A stretch of 64,000 nucleotides of DNA from Micropterix aruncella (GCA_944548615.1 OX155980.1:2475884-2539883), one strand, 5' to 3'. Counted from the first letter of the stretch, positions 33,554 to 45,682 are shown. Notes: generated by a model not told the origin, from the sequence alone. Translations and numbers: made by a program.

Positions 33554-34750
33554 ATATATATCCTTCTAGCCGTGTTCGGCCACAGCGACTGCATTGTAGA
33601 TTCTAGTGAATTCTTTAGTCTTCTCAGAGTCCACTGTTCGGAAGCAGTCAAGTGCGCAGGCTATATTATAGTGCACAGGTGGGCGCGCGACCACGGGTGC
33701 ACTCTCTCTTCCTCCCTCTTCTGAACCCGATGGAACGGAGACCGTTACGACCAGAGAAAAGTTTGGATGCAGATAAAATAAAATAAATCAATTAATCGCT
33801 AACGCAGCAATGACTGTCATTGTTAAATTTTTACTCAATATTGCAGAGCTATTTTTTCGGATTTAGTTCGTTTTTCACACTGTCATTTATGAAATTGGTA
33901 GTTATGGCTTGTGGTGATGTTTGAGTTTTTTCTGGAGCTATTGTAGAGATGACCGGTGACTTATTGGTAGTTGTTGTAGTAGGCGGTGATATAGAAGATG
34001 CATTATTGGATTTATCCTGGTTTTCTGATGATCTCGTGTTGTTGCTCATGGGGCTGTGTTGAATACAGCATACAGTCTCTTGTTCCGACATTATACAAAA
34101 TTGTGTTAGTTTCCCTTTTGGCAAATCCCCCTCAGTTTTTGGACAATTTTTCGCCGGTAGACATACTCCTAAAACGCCATTTATTTCACATGACTCTTCA
34201 CGGCAGTGTATATGCCAGGTCCCTTGGCACTTCCGCAAGGGCTCTTTCCAATACTGGTAACGGTGATTATGTTGAAAAGGCATTGGTTGTCAGCTATCGC
34301 CACTTGCAGAGGTCCACCACTATCGCCTCCACAAGAGTCTCGTAATCCTTCTAAGCTGCCAGCGCACAATTGATCGTCCTTATACCTTGCGGTAACCTCC
34401 TTCTGAGAGTCTTTGCATATAGTCTTCGAAAGGTGGCTGGTCAATCAAATCCACCACCACCTTCAGTAAGTCCTCCGATGTATCTTCAGCAAAGTCGATC
34501 TGCCTTCAGCCAGTAACTACAGCTCGCTTGTTTTCGATGGTCGACTTTTCCATAGACACGCTGGTCGAATATTTAAAGTGAACAGCTCAGACCGATCAGA
34601 TCCTTCGGGACGCGTCCCGTGTTAACCGCGAGTTAATCCAGACTATAGAATTGCACTATAATCACTAAAATTTATTATTTAATTATTATTTAGAGGGGAG
34701 AAAATTTTAAAATATGTTGACACTTAGAATTTAAATTTCGAATTTTATTT
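33554..34750 (-). mobile_element. RTE-derived non-autonomous element carrying host gene sequence
   Basis: A 1,197-bp insertion absent from copy B, flanked by TGTTGTAT (33546-33553 and 34751-34758). Its left end, (AT)n then CCTTCTAGCC, matches the 3' end of the RTE-like LINE at 49847. Positions 33616-33775 match that LINE's 5' region (53196-53360), and 34663-34750 match 53357-53430. The LINE's coding region has been lost, and 33776-34662 instead hold clip-serine-protease sequence. Minus-strand polarity, a microsatellite 3' end and a short target duplication agree with LINE-driven retroposition. Confidence 0.75.
33849..34560 (-). pseudogene. captured clip-domain serine protease fragment, permuted
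   Basis: Read on the minus strand the order is catalytic part first, clip domain second. From about 34555 the frame gives NKRAVVTG, a stop where Trp is expected, then DLLKVVVDLIDQ. After a frameshift comes YKDDQLCAGSLEGLRDSC, GDSGGP (the nucleophile Ser) and GPGIYTAVKSHVK, ending at 34181. In another frame (34283-33849) a six-Cys clip domain follows: C-X8-C-X5-C, then FC and VCC. A Ser/Thr/Pro-rich linker and a stop come next. In typical clip proteases of the haemolymph cascades the clip is N-terminal. His and Asp of the triad are absent, so it cannot be an active enzyme. Confidence 0.75.
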
Positions 34751-35091
34751 TGTTGTATAGAAAGTATATAACTAATTACTATAGGTATTAACAAGCTCGT
34801 TAGGTGCAATTGATTTGAATAATTCTTTAACGAACGTCGGTTGGTTGAGGTTGAAAATGTCGATGGTGGAGAAACAAGAGTCGTACGTGCATATCAGCCC
34901 ATAAGCGATGGAATGTTTCCCGTAGTTGGTATTAGCACGAGATACCTCAAACGTGCGTGAATTGCGAATTAATCGCTGAGGAACGAAAAAACGTAAGTTT
35001 TCAACAAGGTATGAACTATCTGTGGTATTGTGGATAACTTTAAAGAAAGTGTGCTGGAAAGAAACTGTAACTGGAACGATACATATAACTG

Positions 35092-35340
35092 GAAAGGAAG
35101 TGTGCCTATTTACATTTTGGTCTGGTAAAAACGATCTCCTCAAAACCGAATATATACAGACGAATGATTTGATTTGGACAAATGTCATGGAAAAAACTTG
35201 TTTGTTTTTATATGGACTGTGTATTACCTGAAATTATCGATCCAGGAGTATGAAGGAATATGGAATTAAGGGAGCCTGAATACACTTTGAAAGAAGCAAA
35301 TAAAAGAAACGACACGATAAAACGAAAGAAATCGGTTCCT
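35092..35340 (+). pseudogene. YqaJ-type nuclease gene, copy A, distal part
   Basis: Continues the gene interrupted at 33133: ITGKEVCLFTFWSGKNDLL, TNDLIWTNVMEK and FLYGLCIT. A frameshift near 35226 is followed by LPEIIDPG and then LREPEYTLKEANKRND. This is the usual end of the YqaJ domain in these proteins (two beta-strand blocks, then a PEI.DPR-like motif). It has no start of its own. Confidence 0.65.
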
Positions 35341-36542
35341 CTCCCTTGTCCAACGCTTAAGCGGTAGTTAGTTTTCAGTGATTCCATCACAAAGTGAGCA
35401 AAGAACTCACAGAGAATGTACTTGCCAATAACACTCCAAAGCAAAGCACAAGCAATATAGAGCCACCGAAAAGTACACGATATTCCAAATCTGTGCTGAG
35501 TACAGATCTAATTAATAATGATGAACAGGCTTTTGAAAATGTATTATCATTTGATGAATTTTAATTACAAAAGTCGGCGCACCACTACAAAGCGACACTG
35601 TCAAGGCTACAAAAAGGAAGACTCAAATGTACTGCGCAATTTTAAATGTATTTATTCGTCTCTTTACATTTAATATGTATGTATCTACTCAGAAATAACA
35701 GACTACTTTGCCAACCAGAAATGTCTTCATGATTTTTTGTCGTAATGATTTTATATTTTAATTAATAATTATTTATTTTTAATGATGTGTATTTCTTTAA
35801 AGTTTACAATGATGTGCTTACAGTATCTAAAAATAAATTATATTACTTTTTAATTAAATAATTTTTTAATGATAATGTACAAGGCGATGGGTGTCGTTAT
35901 GTCCTCCTCAAAGAACTATTATACCGCGAATAAATAGTTCGATACACAATGTTGTTTTTTAATTCGATTCTAAATGTTTTTTCTGCCAAAAAATACTATC
36001 AAAAACTGTCACTACAACTATCAAAAAAATACTAAAGCTGTATCTCACGGAACAGGAATTGCGATTTATGTCATTTAAAAGCCCTTGGAAAACTGTATCC
36101 AAAACAGTTAACGGCATTTCTCCAATTGTCATCTATCACCATTTAAAATAATTTTAAAATGTCGAAAATTAATTAGTGACAGGTGACTCTTCTTAATACA
36201 GTTTTTCAGGGGATTTCAAATGACATATCGCAAATGAAATTCTGTAAGATATGGCTTCTGTCAATTTTTGACAGTGATAGTTTGGTTTAACAGTTGACAG
36301 CCAAAATCTAATGGGCGCATTCCAGGGTGATACTATCCCTATGTTCCAAATTTCAACTCAATCGGTTCAACGGCTCGGCAGTTATCGTGAGAGATTACAT
36401 ACAGGCAAACAGACATACATTTCTCTGAAAATGGTCTTAATCATCTTGGTGGACCTCAAAATGGACATCTCTATCGTTATCTAAACATTTTTTTCCGCAC
36501 GATCACAACACCTTCCCTACCAGTGGCAGCCGGGAAAGTAAT

Positions 36543-36547
36543 ATAAT
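36543..36547. repeat. BEL/Pao target site duplication, left
   Basis: ATAAT before the 5' LTR; its partner is at 45423-45427. Copy B of the host transposon has a single ATAAT at the matching place (62398-62402), which proves the duplication. Confidence 0.95.
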
Positions 36548-38115
36548 TGTCGCGTTAAGAATAAAAAAAATAAATAAAAAAGAAACGACACTTCTAAAAA
36601 GGTCAAAATGTCTTTCTTGAATAAAAATAATATATCTAGAATAATATCTTTCAGAACAAAATTGTGTTGTAACCAAAATCCATTAATGAAATCACACCTT
36701 TAGGCTTAACGACTCGGGACACTGAAAACCTAATTAAGGAAACAGTTCCTAAGTGCATTTCATAAAATTTTTGCTTTCTAATACGGAAACGCCAGCTGTG
36801 CTCATTAGCAAGTCTTATAACGATAGGTTACGGTAAATTCCAAAACAAACGTGTTGCGACATCCACGCCTGCTTACTACTGTTCATGTGCTTCAGATTTG
36901 CATAACGGATCACTGGACCTGCAAAGCTATCTTTGTATATATATTGTTTACTTATATTAAAAAACCTTTAAGATTATTCGCTTATTTCTAAGTGGAAGCG
37001 TTAGTAAAGTAGGATTAAAATATAAAAGAAGATATGTACATTAAAATAGGCTCTTATAATATACCGTAGAATACCATTATTACTATCAATCTCATTAATG
37101 TATGTTTTGATTAATAATTAAGCTTCATAATGTATAATTTTAAGAATTATAAATATGTTTTAGAAATAGAAATATAAATTAGAAATATAAGCGACCACTA
37201 TCGGTCAATATCGAAAACACGGCCAAGCCTCTTAATGACTAAGCTCATTAAGCCGGCCAATCGTAGCAATACGAGCCGTTGAATTATATCCCCACTCCTC
37301 ATTAAACGGCTATGAGCCCCACCTCGACCCGCTGGCTAGGTAGCCGAGGTCCCGGGAGGGGAACGGGTCAGTGGTTAACAACAGCCCGTACGGTCAACAT
37401 CAATGAAAGTGACTAATATCAACTTTGTGCGCGTCATACAATTGTCAACATTCTTTCTGTCACCCGGTTATTAGTCTTGTGTAAAATAACCTTAAGTTCG
37501 GCTTTATTTAAAAACCGTTAGTAAATAAAATCGAAATTGCGCCGCAAAACGCTAGTTTTATTAGCAAATATCACCAAAACATCTCCGAGAAGCCATCTGG
37601 AGTCCTGCCGCCCGACGAACAAACCTTGACCGATCCCGCATAATAACCGGCCCGATTCAAGTTGATCTCCGACCTGCAGCGACGACAAGACCCTTCATCG
37701 AGAGACCAAGGTGAGCGTTTTTGTATTAAAACTGCATCACATGTACCTACGACTGCCACAACAAAGCCAATAATTTAGATTTATTGGGCAAAGAACTTCA
37801 GCGAGCAAAATCCACATCAAAACTGGGAACAACTGTGACCGGATTTACACCCGGCTCATACCCAACTGCCACAGTTTCGAACCACACGGAAACTGTACGG
37901 TGACTGACAGGATCGCCGTCGAAACGAACGAACTAAAATTTCGTTTCTTCCCGTCGTTGATCTGGCCGATCGCGACGGCAGCCTGTGGACCCTCGACCAC
38001 AATATTGAGGCATTCCACCAACTAGTCTGCGACAACCATCGCAGAACTGCCGCGGTGTGTGTACTTAACCGACCCATCCCGAGACTTAAAGAAGTCCCGA
38101 CGATTTGCCGGCACA
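36548..38115 (+). mobile_element. BEL/Pao 5' LTR (1,568 bp)
   Basis: Starts TGTCGCG and ends GGCACA. A TATA-like TGTATATATATTG lies near 36930 and an AATAAA at 37523. It is the same length as the 3' LTR; on direct reading I noticed one substitution (GCAAAGCTAT here, GCAAAACTAT there). Small minus-strand frames recur in both LTRs and are not genes. It should drive transcription of the Gag-Pol RNA. Confidence 0.95.
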
Positions 38116-38126
38116 TACCATAAAGC

Positions 38127-38143
38127 TGGTCCTTCGAGCCGGA
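38127..38143 (+). promoter_or_regulatory. primer binding site, tRNA-Tyr type
   Basis: TGGTCCTTCGAGCCGGA, 11 bp after the 5' LTR, is complementary to a tRNA 3' end TCCGGCTCGAAGGA-CCA. From memory of animal tRNA-Tyr (5' acceptor CCTTCGA), tRNA-Tyr fits over 17 bases. It would prime minus-strand DNA synthesis. Confidence 0.8.
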
Positions 38144-38191
38144 TTTTGAAAAAGCGAAAAATAGACCGCTTGCAAAATCGCTGAATAAGAT

Positions 38192-38464
38192 ATGTCGACG
38201 AAAAATACGCCGTCCAGAAAAAGCCAGCGAATTGCTGACAAGAAGATGGACGGAGGCGCGGAAGCAGCTCGCGACCGAAGCACAGAATCGGTAGCGACCT
38301 CAAAACGACCGTCATCGCGGGCGACATCGACTACCAGTCGCAGATCATCAAGATCCAGCGCGACTACGGTAGCAAGACGGCAGCTCGAAGCAGAATTACA
38401 AGCCGCCGACGAACGGGCACGCCTGAAGGCCGACGCCGCCGTGACCGCAGCGAAAGCAGAAGCA

Positions 38465-38498
<34 letters not shown>

Positions 38499-41400
38499 TT
38501 GAACAACAAATTAAACTGGAGTTGCTGGAGGAAAAATTGGCGCTTAAAAAACTGCTCATCGAAGCAGAAGTCCAAGGAGAATTAGACCAAGAATACGACG
38601 ACGGCAGCAGCGTCTCCGAAAGCCGGATAGCACCGCACATCAGGATTGCAGCATCGAAAGCGTCCGTTCGCCGCACCACGGCGTGGCTGAACACGCAGTT
38701 CGAACCTCATCCAACGCAGCCTACCCAGCCGACAGAGGAAGAAGAAAAAATAGAACAGTGTCAGAACGAAAAAATAGTGCCGTGTCAGATCGAAAAAATA
38801 ATGCCGTGTCAGTACGAAAAAATAGTGCCGTTTCAGAACGAAAAAATAGTGCCGTGTCAGAACGAAAATATAACGCCATGTCAAAATGTTAATTTTAGTA
38901 CCGTGCCCCATCCGTCAATGACATATCATGCCCGAGCAAACTTGCTTAAAGACCTCCCGAAGTTCGTAGGTGATAGTCGAGAATGGCCAATCTTCGTGGC
39001 GCTCTATGACCAGGGGACATCCGCGTGCGGCTTTAGCGATGCGGATAACCTCGTCCGACTGCAGCAAAGTTTGCAAGGCGCGGCACGGGAAGCGGTGCGA
39101 GCGATGCTGATCGACCCGCGAAACGTGCCGGACATCAGACGCGCGCTGGAGCGTCGATTCGGCCGACCAGGTGCCCGAATTACCGAACTCCTGGACGAGG
39201 CAGCGAAAACACACACCATATCGGTAAGTGATCCGTTATGTAAACTTGTGGAGTTTGGTACAGTAGTCTGCAACGTGGTGCATTCTTTGAAAAATATGGG
39301 ACACGCAGCATATCTGACAAATCCACATTTATTAAAAGAACTTGTAAATAAATTGCCCCAGCATCTTCGCCTTCAATGGTTCTCAGCAGTAAAAAACGAG
39401 CACCCGACATTGTTAGAATTTGCAAATTGGGTAGAAAATATAGTAGATGCAGCTTCGTTAGAAGAGTCGTTGCCTACCACTCAAAACATAAACAACAATC
39501 GAAATCGTAATTTTTCGAACAATCGAAATCAGAATTTCTCGAAAAAACAAACATACGTCACAAACGAAAACAAGCCGCCCACCTGTTTTAAATGTAAAAA
39601 AGACAATCATACTACACCTGAGTGTAAATTTTTGCTGGCGCTGACCATCAATGAACGATGGAATTTTGTAAAAAAAGAACATTTGTGCATTAGATGCCTT
39701 CATAAAAGCCATCAGTTAAAAGACTGTAGGAAAAATAACAAATGCGGCAAAGAAGGGTGTCAACAACCTCATAATACGGTATTACACTCTCCCAAGCAAA
39801 AAACCTCCGAAAATAATAACACGTCATCGTCCGGGAGCCCAACTCCCTCAAACACGACCATGTCCGGGAGCCCATCTCCTACAAACGAAGCATCGACTTC
39901 AAAAACAGTTGCTAATACATGGCACGACACAACTGAAATACTTCTTCGAGTGGCCAAGGTAGAAATTCGCGGCCCCAACGGGTGTTTCAGTACCCTAGCG
40001 TTATGCGATGAGGGTTCCTCTATCACCCTACTCGAAGAAACAGTAGCCGATAAAATCGGAGCCGATGGCCCTAAAAGTCCATTGCACTTGGTAGGCGCAT
40101 CTGGCATGACAATTAAAAACGGGTCTACGCGCCGCGTAAATTTGGAAATTCGCGCCGCAAATAACAATAAATTTTATCCATTAAAAGATGTAAGAACCGT
40201 TAATAAATTAGACCTTCCAATACAAAAATTCAGCGCTAAAGACATGATGCAAAGATGGCCGCATTTAAACAAGGTTCCACTTTGCGACGTAAACGGTCGT
40301 CCGACATTACTAATCGGTATTGACCACTGGGATCTCTTTGTACCTCGCACTATTAAGGCAGGTGCGCCAGACGGACCTATAGCGACATCGTCACGGTTAG
40401 GGTGGACTCTTGGCGGCGCCTCGGGTAAGGCCGGAGCCACACGCGACCACGCGACCCATTTAACTGCGTTAAATGAAGAAGAAAGAGTAGATGAGTTAGT
40501 CCGCGAATATTTCAATATCGAAGACCTAGGACCCCATTTACGAAAACATAAACAAGTAACAAACGCCCGCGCTGAACAAATTCTCCAGTCATCTGCCAAT
40601 CAGGTTAACGAGCGCTGGGAAATCGGTCAGTTATGGAAATCCGACCATACCGACTTACCGCCGAGTCGCGACATGGCCGAACGCCGCCTACTTTCGGTAG
40701 AAAGGCGACTGGCAAAAAACGATTCTACCGCGCGACAATACTGCGATAAAATTACAGAATTTATAACGAAAGGTTACGCCGAGAAATTAACTAAAAACGA
40801 ATGTCAGCTAGAAAGCTCAAAAATTTGGTATTTGCCACACTTCCAAGTTGAAAATAAAAATAAACCGGGAAAATTGCGCCTAGTCTTCGACTGCGCGGCG
40901 AAATCAAACGGTGTCAGTTTAAATGACCATCTACTGTCAGGACCCGACTTATTAAACCCGTTAATGGGAGTTTTATTTAAATTCCGACAGGGAAAAATAG
41001 GCTTTACCGCGGACATTCGGGAGATGTTTCTCCAAGTAAAACTAAAAAATGACGACTCGCAAAGTCAACGTTTTTTATGGCGAGACCTAGACACCAACAA
41101 AGAACCTGAAGAATACCGAATGAAAGTAGTACTTTTCGGCGCTACTTCTTCCCCATGCTTAGCTCAATATATAAAAAACCGTAACGCTGATCGTTTCGAA
41201 AGTGCCTATCCGGAAGAAGTAATAAATATAAAAAATAATTTTTACATGGACGACTACTTAGGTAGTACGGACAACGTAGAGTCCGCCGAATCATTAATAA
41301 AAAACGTAACACACATCCATAAAACCGGAGGATTCGACTTAGTAAACTGGGCTAGTAGTAACCCACATACTCTCAAAACTATACCCATAGAACACCAATC

Positions 41401-43825
41401 GAAAGCCAGCGTCACGTGGACAAATCCCGAAGATAACGTCGAGCGCATTTTGGGCTTACGTTGGGATCCTAAATCCGACACACTTGCTTTCGACACCAAT
41501 TTTCGAAAAATACCCCCCAATTTAATAAACGGTGAAACAATGCCGACTAAACGCCAGACGCTTCAGATCATTATGAGCGTTTTTGATCCCTTAGGACTAC
41601 TGGGACCCCTTGCCGTAAAGGCAAAAATCTTGCTGCAACATATATGGTTGCAAAAGGTAGAATGGGACCAAGTAATTGGCGAAAGCGCCTTTACAAAATG
41701 GAAAGTGTGGCTCGCGGAACTCAAATACATCAAAAACTTTAAAATTCCAAGGTGCTACCAGGCCGAGGGCGATCTAATAGGTAGTACACAACTACACGTT
41801 TTCGCCGACGCGAGCGAGAAGGCCTACGCAGCCGCGGCATATGTTCGTTATATTGCCGCAAACGGACAAACCTGTGTGGCCTTCCTAGCCGGTAAAAATA
41901 AAGTTGCGCCATTAAAAACAATGTCTCTGCCGCGGCTTGAATTACAAGCCGCTACACTAGCTAGTCGATTAGCCAAATTCGTAATTGAGCAACACACGTG
42001 GAAATTTGATGAGGTGTTTCTTTGGAGTGACAGCAAAACCGTGCTATCATGGATCCGTTCCGACCCTCGCAAATTCCAAACCTTCGTTGCGCACCGGCTC
42101 GGTGAAATTGACCAGCTGACCCAACTTCGACAATGGCATTGGGTGCCGTCGAAGGAAAACCCAGCTGACTTAGCGACTCGAGACACGGTTAGCGAAGGTT
42201 TAACCAATATAACTCAGTGGACATCAGGACCGACCTTTTTAAAACAACCACCTAGCGAGTGGCCCCGCGACACGCAAAATCCTACTGAATTTGAAACACA
42301 AGAAGAACTAAAACATACGGTACATGTGAGTAGGGAGCCTGCGCCGAAACCGCTTATCGATATAACGCGATTTTCACAACTTAACCGCCTCATTCGCAGT
42401 ACCGCATGGGCGCTCCGTTTCGTAGATAGGTGTCAGAAAAAAGGTACGAATGAAAACTCCCTCTCCGCGTTCGAAATGACTCGCGCAGAACTTCATTTGA
42501 TAAAAGGTGCCCAATTAGATGATTTTAAAAACGAAATTACTGCTATACGGTCAAACATACCTAATAAGAAAAACACAAAATTACGCCATTTAAATGCATA
42601 TCTAGATGACGAGGGCCTTTTGAGAGTAGGCGGACGCATAAACGCGATCCAAGGCGTGGCACTCCAGGTTAAAAAACCCCCCATCTTAGATGCCAAACAC
42701 CCCTTTACGAAACTTTTAATACAACATCAGCATGAGGCAGCTAACCATAAAGGACGAGAATTCGTAGCTAATGAGCTTCGCCAAAGCTACTGGATTCTTC
42801 GTCAACGAGGTGCTATTCGACAAGTCACTTATGACTGTCAAAAATGCAAACTCGACAGAGCCAAACCAGTTCCCCCAAAAATGGCAGATCTTCCCGGTCT
42901 GCGGTTAGAGCACCACATACGCCCCTTCACTAATATCGGCCTGGACTTCTTTGGACCGATTGAGGTGGCAGTCGGGCGACGTAAGGAGAAAAGGTACGGT
43001 GCTTTGTTCTGCTGCATGAGCACCCGAGCCGTCCATGTCGAAATCACCAATAGTTTGACAAGTGATTCGACTATGATGGCCATCAAGCGCATGTGTGCAA
43101 GACGCGGAGTACCTTCGACAATATTCTCCGATAATGGCACCAGTTTTCATGGGGCTAATAATGAACTAAAAACTGCTCTAAAAAACCTCGACTGGGACGA
43201 CTTAAAAAACCAAAATTCCATAAAACGAATCGAGTGGAAGTTCAACACCCCAGCCGCCCCTCACATGGGAGGGTTCTATGAACGTCTCATTCAAGCGGTA
43301 AAAAAGGCCTTTTATGCCACATTAAAAGAAAAGCTTCCCCGCGAAGAGACCCTTCTTACATTAATGGCCGAAGCGGAAAACTCCGTCAACAGTAGGCCAC
43401 TATTGTACGTGTCTCTTGACAGTCAAGATGACGAAAGCTTGACCCCGAACCACTTCCTGATAGGATCATCATCTGGACGCCTCAATTTCGGCGTAATAGA
43501 CCCAGAGAGCTTCTGTCTGCGGAAACAATGGCAGATTTCGCAGATTTTGGCCAACCATTTCTGGAACCGCTTCGTTAAGGAATACTTACCTACCCTAGCA
43601 AAGCGGTCCAAATGGCACGAGGAGGTTCCACCAATAAAGGAGGGTGATTTAGCCTTTCTGGTAGACCCGCAATTCCCTCGTAATACATGGTTGAAAGGTA
43701 TTATAACAAAAACGTTCCCAGGGAAGGACGGGCAAGTTAGGACTGTGACAATACAATGCCGCGGGAAAAGCTATCAACGACCCGCGACGAAAATAGCTAT
43801 TATTAACACTCCCGAAAAACGGTGA
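38192..43825 (+). CDS. BEL/Pao retrotransposon Gag-Pol polyprotein (1,877 aa)
   Basis: One uninterrupted frame, the only intact large protein here; the ATG lies 49 bp after the primer binding site. Residues 1-240 hold a basic Ser/Arg-rich start, 12 alanines (91-102) and five 8-residue EKIVPCQN-type repeats (191-230). A capsid-like region (LPKFVGDSREW, about 255) leads to zinc knuckles from C465 (CX2CX4HX4C). The protease motif is CDEGSS with D606 and the RT motif YMDD at 1018-1021. RNase H acidic residues include D1206 and D1280. The integrase has an H-C zinc finger (H1512/H1519, C1549/C1552) and the triad D1585, D1647, E1697. A C-terminal DUF5641-like segment follows. There is no envelope gene. 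BEL/Pao rather than Gypsy: protease motif, domain order, RT sequence and 5-bp target duplication. Confidence 0.95.
38762..38884 (+). repeat. 24-bp minisatellite inside gag
   Basis: Five in-frame units of the CAGAACGAAAAAATAGTGCC kind start at 38762, 38786, 38810, 38834 and 38858. They encode eight-residue repeats with an invariant EK/EN and mostly PCQ. Only point differences separate them, so they are recent expansions that keep the frame. Confidence 0.9.
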
Positions 43826-43841
43826 ATAAATAGGTTTATTC

Positions 43842-43854
43842 ACGGAGGAGGGAA
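43842..43854 (+). promoter_or_regulatory. polypurine tract
   Basis: ACGGAGGAGGGAA, directly before the 3' LTR. It is the expected primer site for plus-strand DNA synthesis. Confidence 0.85.
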
Positions 43855-45422
43855 TGTCGCGTTAAGAATAAAAAAAATAAATAAAAAAGAAACGACACTT
43901 CTAAAAAGGTCAAAATGTCTTTCTTGAATAAAAATAATATATCTAGAATAATATCTTTCAGAACAAAATTGTGTTGTAACCAAAATCCATTAATGAAATC
44001 ACACCTTTAGGCTTAACGACTCGGGACACTGAAAACCTAATTAAGGAAACAGTTCCTAAGTGCATTTCATAAAATTTTTGCTTTCTAATACGGAAACGCC
44101 AGCTGTGCTCATTAGCAAGTCTTATAACGATAGGTTACGGTAAATTCCAAAACAAACGTGTTGCGACATCCACGCCTGCTTACTACTGTTCATGTGCTTC
44201 AGATTTGCATAACGGATCACTGGACCTGCAAAACTATCTTTGTATATATATTGTTTACTTATATTAAAAAACCTTTAAGATTATTCGCTTATTTCTAAGT
44301 GGAAGCGTTAGTAAAGTAGGATTAAAATATAAAAGAAGATATGTACATTAAAATAGGCTCTTATAATATACCGTAGAATACCATTATTACTATCAATCTC
44401 ATTAATGTATGTTTTGATTAATAATTAAGCTTCATAATGTATAATTTTAAGAATTATAAATATGTTTTAGAAATAGAAATATAAATTAGAAATATAAGCG
44501 ACCACTATCGGTCAATATCGAAAACACGGCCAAGCCTCTTAATGACTAAGCTCATTAAGCCGGCCAATCGTAGCAATACGAGCCGTTGAATTATATCCCC
44601 ACTCCTCATTAAACGGCTATGAGCCCCACCTCGACCCGCTGGCTAGGTAGCCGAGGTCCCGGGAGGGGAACGGGTCAGTGGTTAACAACAGCCCGTACGG
44701 TCAACATCAATGAAAGTGACTAATATCAACTTTGTGCGCGTCATACAATTGTCAACATTCTTTCTGTCACCCGGTTATTAGTCTTGTGTAAAATAACCTT
44801 AAGTTCGGCTTTATTTAAAAACCGTTAGTAAATAAAATCGAAATTGCGCCGCAAAACGCTAGTTTTATTAGCAAATATCACCAAAACATCTCCGAGAAGC
44901 CATCTGGAGTCCTGCCGCCCGACGAACAAACCTTGACCGATCCCGCATAATAACCGGCCCGATTCAAGTTGATCTCCGACCTGCAGCGACGACAAGACCC
45001 TTCATCGAGAGACCAAGGTGAGCGTTTTTGTATTAAAACTGCATCACATGTACCTACGACTGCCACAACAAAGCCAATAATTTAGATTTATTGGGCAAAG
45101 AACTTCAGCGAGCAAAATCCACATCAAAACTGGGAACAACTGTGACCGGATTTACACCCGGCTCATACCCAACTGCCACAGTTTCGAACCACACGGAAAC
45201 TGTACGGTGACTGACAGGATCGCCGTCGAAACGAACGAACTAAAATTTCGTTTCTTCCCGTCGTTGATCTGGCCGATCGCGACGGCAGCCTGTGGACCCT
45301 CGACCACAATATTGAGGCATTCCACCAACTAGTCTGCGACAACCATCGCAGAACTGCCGCGGTGTGTGTACTTAACCGACCCATCCCGAGACTTAAAGAA
45401 GTCCCGACGATTTGCCGGCACA
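43855..45422 (+). mobile_element. BEL/Pao 3' LTR (1,568 bp)
   Basis: TGTCGCG...GGCACA, a near-perfect duplicate of 36548-38115. It is followed by ATAAT (45423-45427), the right target duplication, after which the host transposon resumes with GTTCAAGTTTAG as in copy B. The complete element, 36548-45422, is 8,875 bp. Confidence 0.95.
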
Positions 45423-45682
45423 ATAATGTTCAAGTTTAGATGATGATAAAGCGTAGCCTTCTTCACCAGCGTAGGTACATGACACTTGCATAATCCCAAA
45501 ATATAAATCCCATTGCAATAGTGTATACCTAGTGTGTTTAGTCCAGACATCGATAGCGAGTGAATATCGCTGCGAGATGAGTCAACATAATAAACACCTG
45601 CCCCGTCGCGAGGGGAGGGGGTAAGTAGGCGGGGCTTAAAAACTCAGATACGGTTTATTTTTTAAGTAGTACGTCGCCTTAA

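Larger units (their letters stand above)
33134..35091 (-). mobile_element. LINE 3' tail inserted in the YqaJ gene (copy A)
   Basis: Flanked by CATATA (33128-33133 and 35092-35097). Removing it rejoins ...QVQGQVHI with TGKEV... in frame. On the minus strand it carries an RT C-terminus with NLRFFVPQRLIRNSRTFEV, RANTNYGKHS and TIDIFNLNQ, then a ~430-bp 3' UTR and an A/T-rich tail. It resembles the fragment at 6137-6626. In copy B the same insertion is 743 bp; here it is longer because the RTE-derived element (33554-34750) lies inside it. Confidence 0.8.
30638..45678 (+). mobile_element. TTAA-flanked DNA transposon, copy A (~5 kb plus insertions)
   Basis: Starts GGCGACGATGTAGG after TTAA (30634-30637) and ends GTAGTACGTCGCC before TTAA (45679-45682); the terminal inverted repeat is GGCGACG plus a few bases. 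Copy B at 57690-62653 is near-identical and has the same ends at a different TTAA. Without the RTE-derived insertion (1,197 bp plus 8-bp duplication) and the BEL/Pao element (8,875 bp plus 5), copy A is 4,956 bp, against 4,964 for B. A TTAA target is used by piggyBac and Kolobok elements. The YqaJ-type gene inside does not settle which, so the class is left open. Confidence 0.85.

Noticed and set aside
33849..34560. Working clip-domain protease gene
   Set aside because: It lacks the His and Asp of the triad and has a stop and frameshifts; the order is permuted and it sits inside a mobile element.
31997..35340. YqaJ 'viral recombinase' domain as evidence of an integrated virus or phage
   Set aside because: The gene lies within a TTAA-flanked repeat present twice, and the domain occurs together with the VERFN-type block in insect transposon proteins. 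No viral structural genes are present.
38086..38694. Large minus-strand open frames (up to 202 codons) over the BEL/Pao gag and pol
   Set aside because: They are antisense to an intact polyprotein and their alanine/serine runs mirror its codons.
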